Program-made: the position numbers and the translations under genes
Notes under the pieces: generated by a model
What the model was told of the DNA's origin: nothing
The model's database searches: none
The model's input: only the letters and a program-made list of their open reading frames with translations
Assembly: GCA_946627575.1 (NCBI GenBank)
Contig: CAMOVS010000105.1
Span: 1-5,610 of the forward strand
Direction of reading: 5' to 3'
Length of the DNA: 5,610 bases
From: an uncultured Lachnospiraceae bacterium
Lineage (GTDB): Bacteria; Bacillota; Clostridia; Lachnospirales; Lachnospiraceae
Part shown: one piece after another, positions 4,693 to 5,610 of the stretch
How the letters are laid out: every line of letters starts with the position of its first letter
How positions within the stretch are numbered: the stretch's first letter is position 1

Positions 4693-5610
4693 TTATTCTC
4701 CCAGCATCATCTTTATGATCTCTTTGTTGGTTTCCCTCATACCTTCCTTGCCCAGACGGCCGATGCTTTTGATGGTGGGCTCGATCCCCTTCATGACGAT
4801 ACCATCGCCGCCCTTGAATTCCTGGCCGTGCTGGTACATGTGATAGCCCAGGATGGCAGCGTCCACGGATGATGCGATCTTGGCTGCGCAGGAAGCCTTG
4901 GCTCCATCGCAGACGATACCGGATACGATGGCCAGGGAGTTGACAATAGTATGGATGACATCTTCGTAGTTTTCATGATGGAGATAGGCGATTCCCGCTC
5001 CGGCACCGGAACCGGCACTGACGGCCCCGCAATAGGCTGACAGGGTTCCGATGCCGGTTTTTGCGTAGATGGCCGTTAAGTTGGACAGGGCCAGGGCACG
5101 CAGGAGTTTGTCCTCCGGGCATCCCAGCTCTCTGGCATATACGACTACGGGAACACAGCAGGTAATACCCTGGTTGCCGCTGCCGGAGTTGATGACGACC
5201 GGCAGCTCGCAGCCATTCATCCGGGCATCCGATCCGGCTGCGGCCATGGCTTTGGCCCGGTTCTCCACCGCATCACCAAAGGAAGAGAGGAGAACTTTGC
5301 CGATACTGGCTCCATACTCACCCCGCAGACCTTCCTCGGCGATGGCCATATTATAGTCGATCTGTCTTTTCAGAACGGGACGGATATCTTCGGGATCCAC
5401 ACTCTTTATAAAGTCCCATATTCCCTTGATGTTAAGGAGATGGTAAAGGGAATCGCTGTCTTCAATATCAGACAAGGGCTTATCATAGACGACCTGGTCA
5501 TTTTCTTTGATTTGGATGATGTTGGTATGCTGGTCTGTGATGCGAACCTGGGCAGACCGGCCGGAATCTTCAGGAGAATCATCGTAAACCGTGACAATCA
5601 GGTCGAATTC
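4693..5610 (-). CDS. cyuA: CyuA/UPF0597 (YhaM) family L-cysteine desulfidase, N-terminus cut by window edge
   Basis: This is the C-terminal 305 residues of a serine-dehydratase-alpha-like Fe-S enzyme of the UPF0597/CyuA family. Members degrade L-cysteine to pyruvate, ammonia and sulfide; family length is about 430, so roughly 125 residues lie off the right edge. The frame stays open to 5610; the TTG at 5475 is an internal leucine codon, not a start. Visible motifs are NSGSGNQGIT (141-150 of the fragment), YAKTGIGTLSAYCGAVSAGS (182-201), CDGAKASCAAK (234-244) and KGGDGIVMKG (266-275). Cys194, Cys234 and Cys241 are spaced 40 and 7 residues apart. This is the spacing of the three cluster cysteines I recall for the Methanocaldococcus jannaschii desulfidase (282, 322, 329). 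The catalytic N-terminal cysteine is not in view. A related L-serine dehydratase activity cannot be excluded. The gene converges on the macro-domain gene. Confidence 0.88.
   Translation of the reverse strand, partial: EFDLIVTVYDDSPEDSGRSAQVRITDQHTNIIQIKENDQVVYDKPLSDIEDSDSLYHLLNIKGIWDFIKSVDPEDIRPVLKRQIDYNMAIAEEGLRGEYGASIGKVLLSSFGDAVENRAKAMAAAGSDARMNGCELPVVINSGSGNQGITCCVPVVVYARELGCPEDKLLRALALSNLTAIYAKTGIGTLSAYCGAVSAGSGAGAGIAYLHHENYEDVIHTIVNSLAIVSGIVCDGAKASCAAKIASSVDAAILGYHMYQHGQEFKGGDGIVMKGIEPTIKSIGRLGKEGMRETNKEIIKMMLGE

Noticed and set aside
4671..4697. AGATC-N10-GATCT hairpin before ATTTATT as terminator of the macro-domain gene
   Set aside because: The stem is only 5 bp, AT-rich, and the T tract is broken; too weak to call.
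4693..5475. A start codon for the cysteine desulfidase at 5475
   Set aside because: The codon is TTG inside an uninterrupted frame that continues to the window edge with family-like sequence, and the family is much longer than 260 residues.

Overview
The window looks like chromosomal DNA of an anaerobic, fermentative Firmicute, most likely a clostridium of the Lachnospiraceae type. The grounds are consensus AGGAGG ribosome binding sites, mid-range GC with AT-rich control regions, a DUF4250 small protein, and oxygen-sensitive [4Fe-4S] enzymes of the LeuC and CyuA families. No mobile element, CRISPR array, tRNA or rRNA was seen.

Left part (1-3606, all on the minus strand). Four genes form two tandem small-large pairs of aconitase-superfamily hydro-lyases of the LeuD/LeuC (isopropylmalate isomerase, homoaconitase, dimethylmalate dehydratase) type. 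In transcription order they are small subunit 2 (3606-3118), large subunit 2 (3115-1844), small subunit 1 (1677-1183) and large subunit 1 (1025 to beyond the left edge, C-terminus missing). The second pair is tightly coupled: 2 bases separate the genes, and the Shine-Dalgarno sequence of the large-subunit gene lies in the last codons of the small-subunit gene. The pairs are separated by 166 bases. Within pair 1 the genes are 157 bases apart, and that gap carries a perfect 18-bp tandem repeat. Each pair should build one heterodimeric dehydratase/isomerase acting on a 2- or 3-hydroxy di- or tricarboxylate. The substrates cannot be read from the sequence. Both small subunits carry an unusual specificity loop (YLALP / YLLLP followed by VExMKQY).

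Middle (3607-4636). A 265-base divergent control region holds two good sigma-A-type promoters pointing in opposite directions with overlapping -10 boxes. The leftward one would give the dehydratase operon a leader of about 170 nt. The rightward one serves a 59-aa DUF4250 protein, followed by a MacroD/YmdB-type macro-domain protein (ADP-ribose or O-acetyl-ADP-ribose hydrolase).

Right part (4693-5610, minus strand). The C-terminal 305 residues of a CyuA/UPF0597 (YhaM) family L-cysteine desulfidase, cut by the right edge. Its three expected [4Fe-4S] cysteines are visible. It is convergent with the macro-domain gene across 56 bases.

Together the genes suggest carboxylic-acid and amino-acid metabolism based on Fe-S dehydratases. 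I see no sign of a defence or otherwise wholly new system. The most interesting item is the doubled dehydratase cassette with atypical substrate loops.
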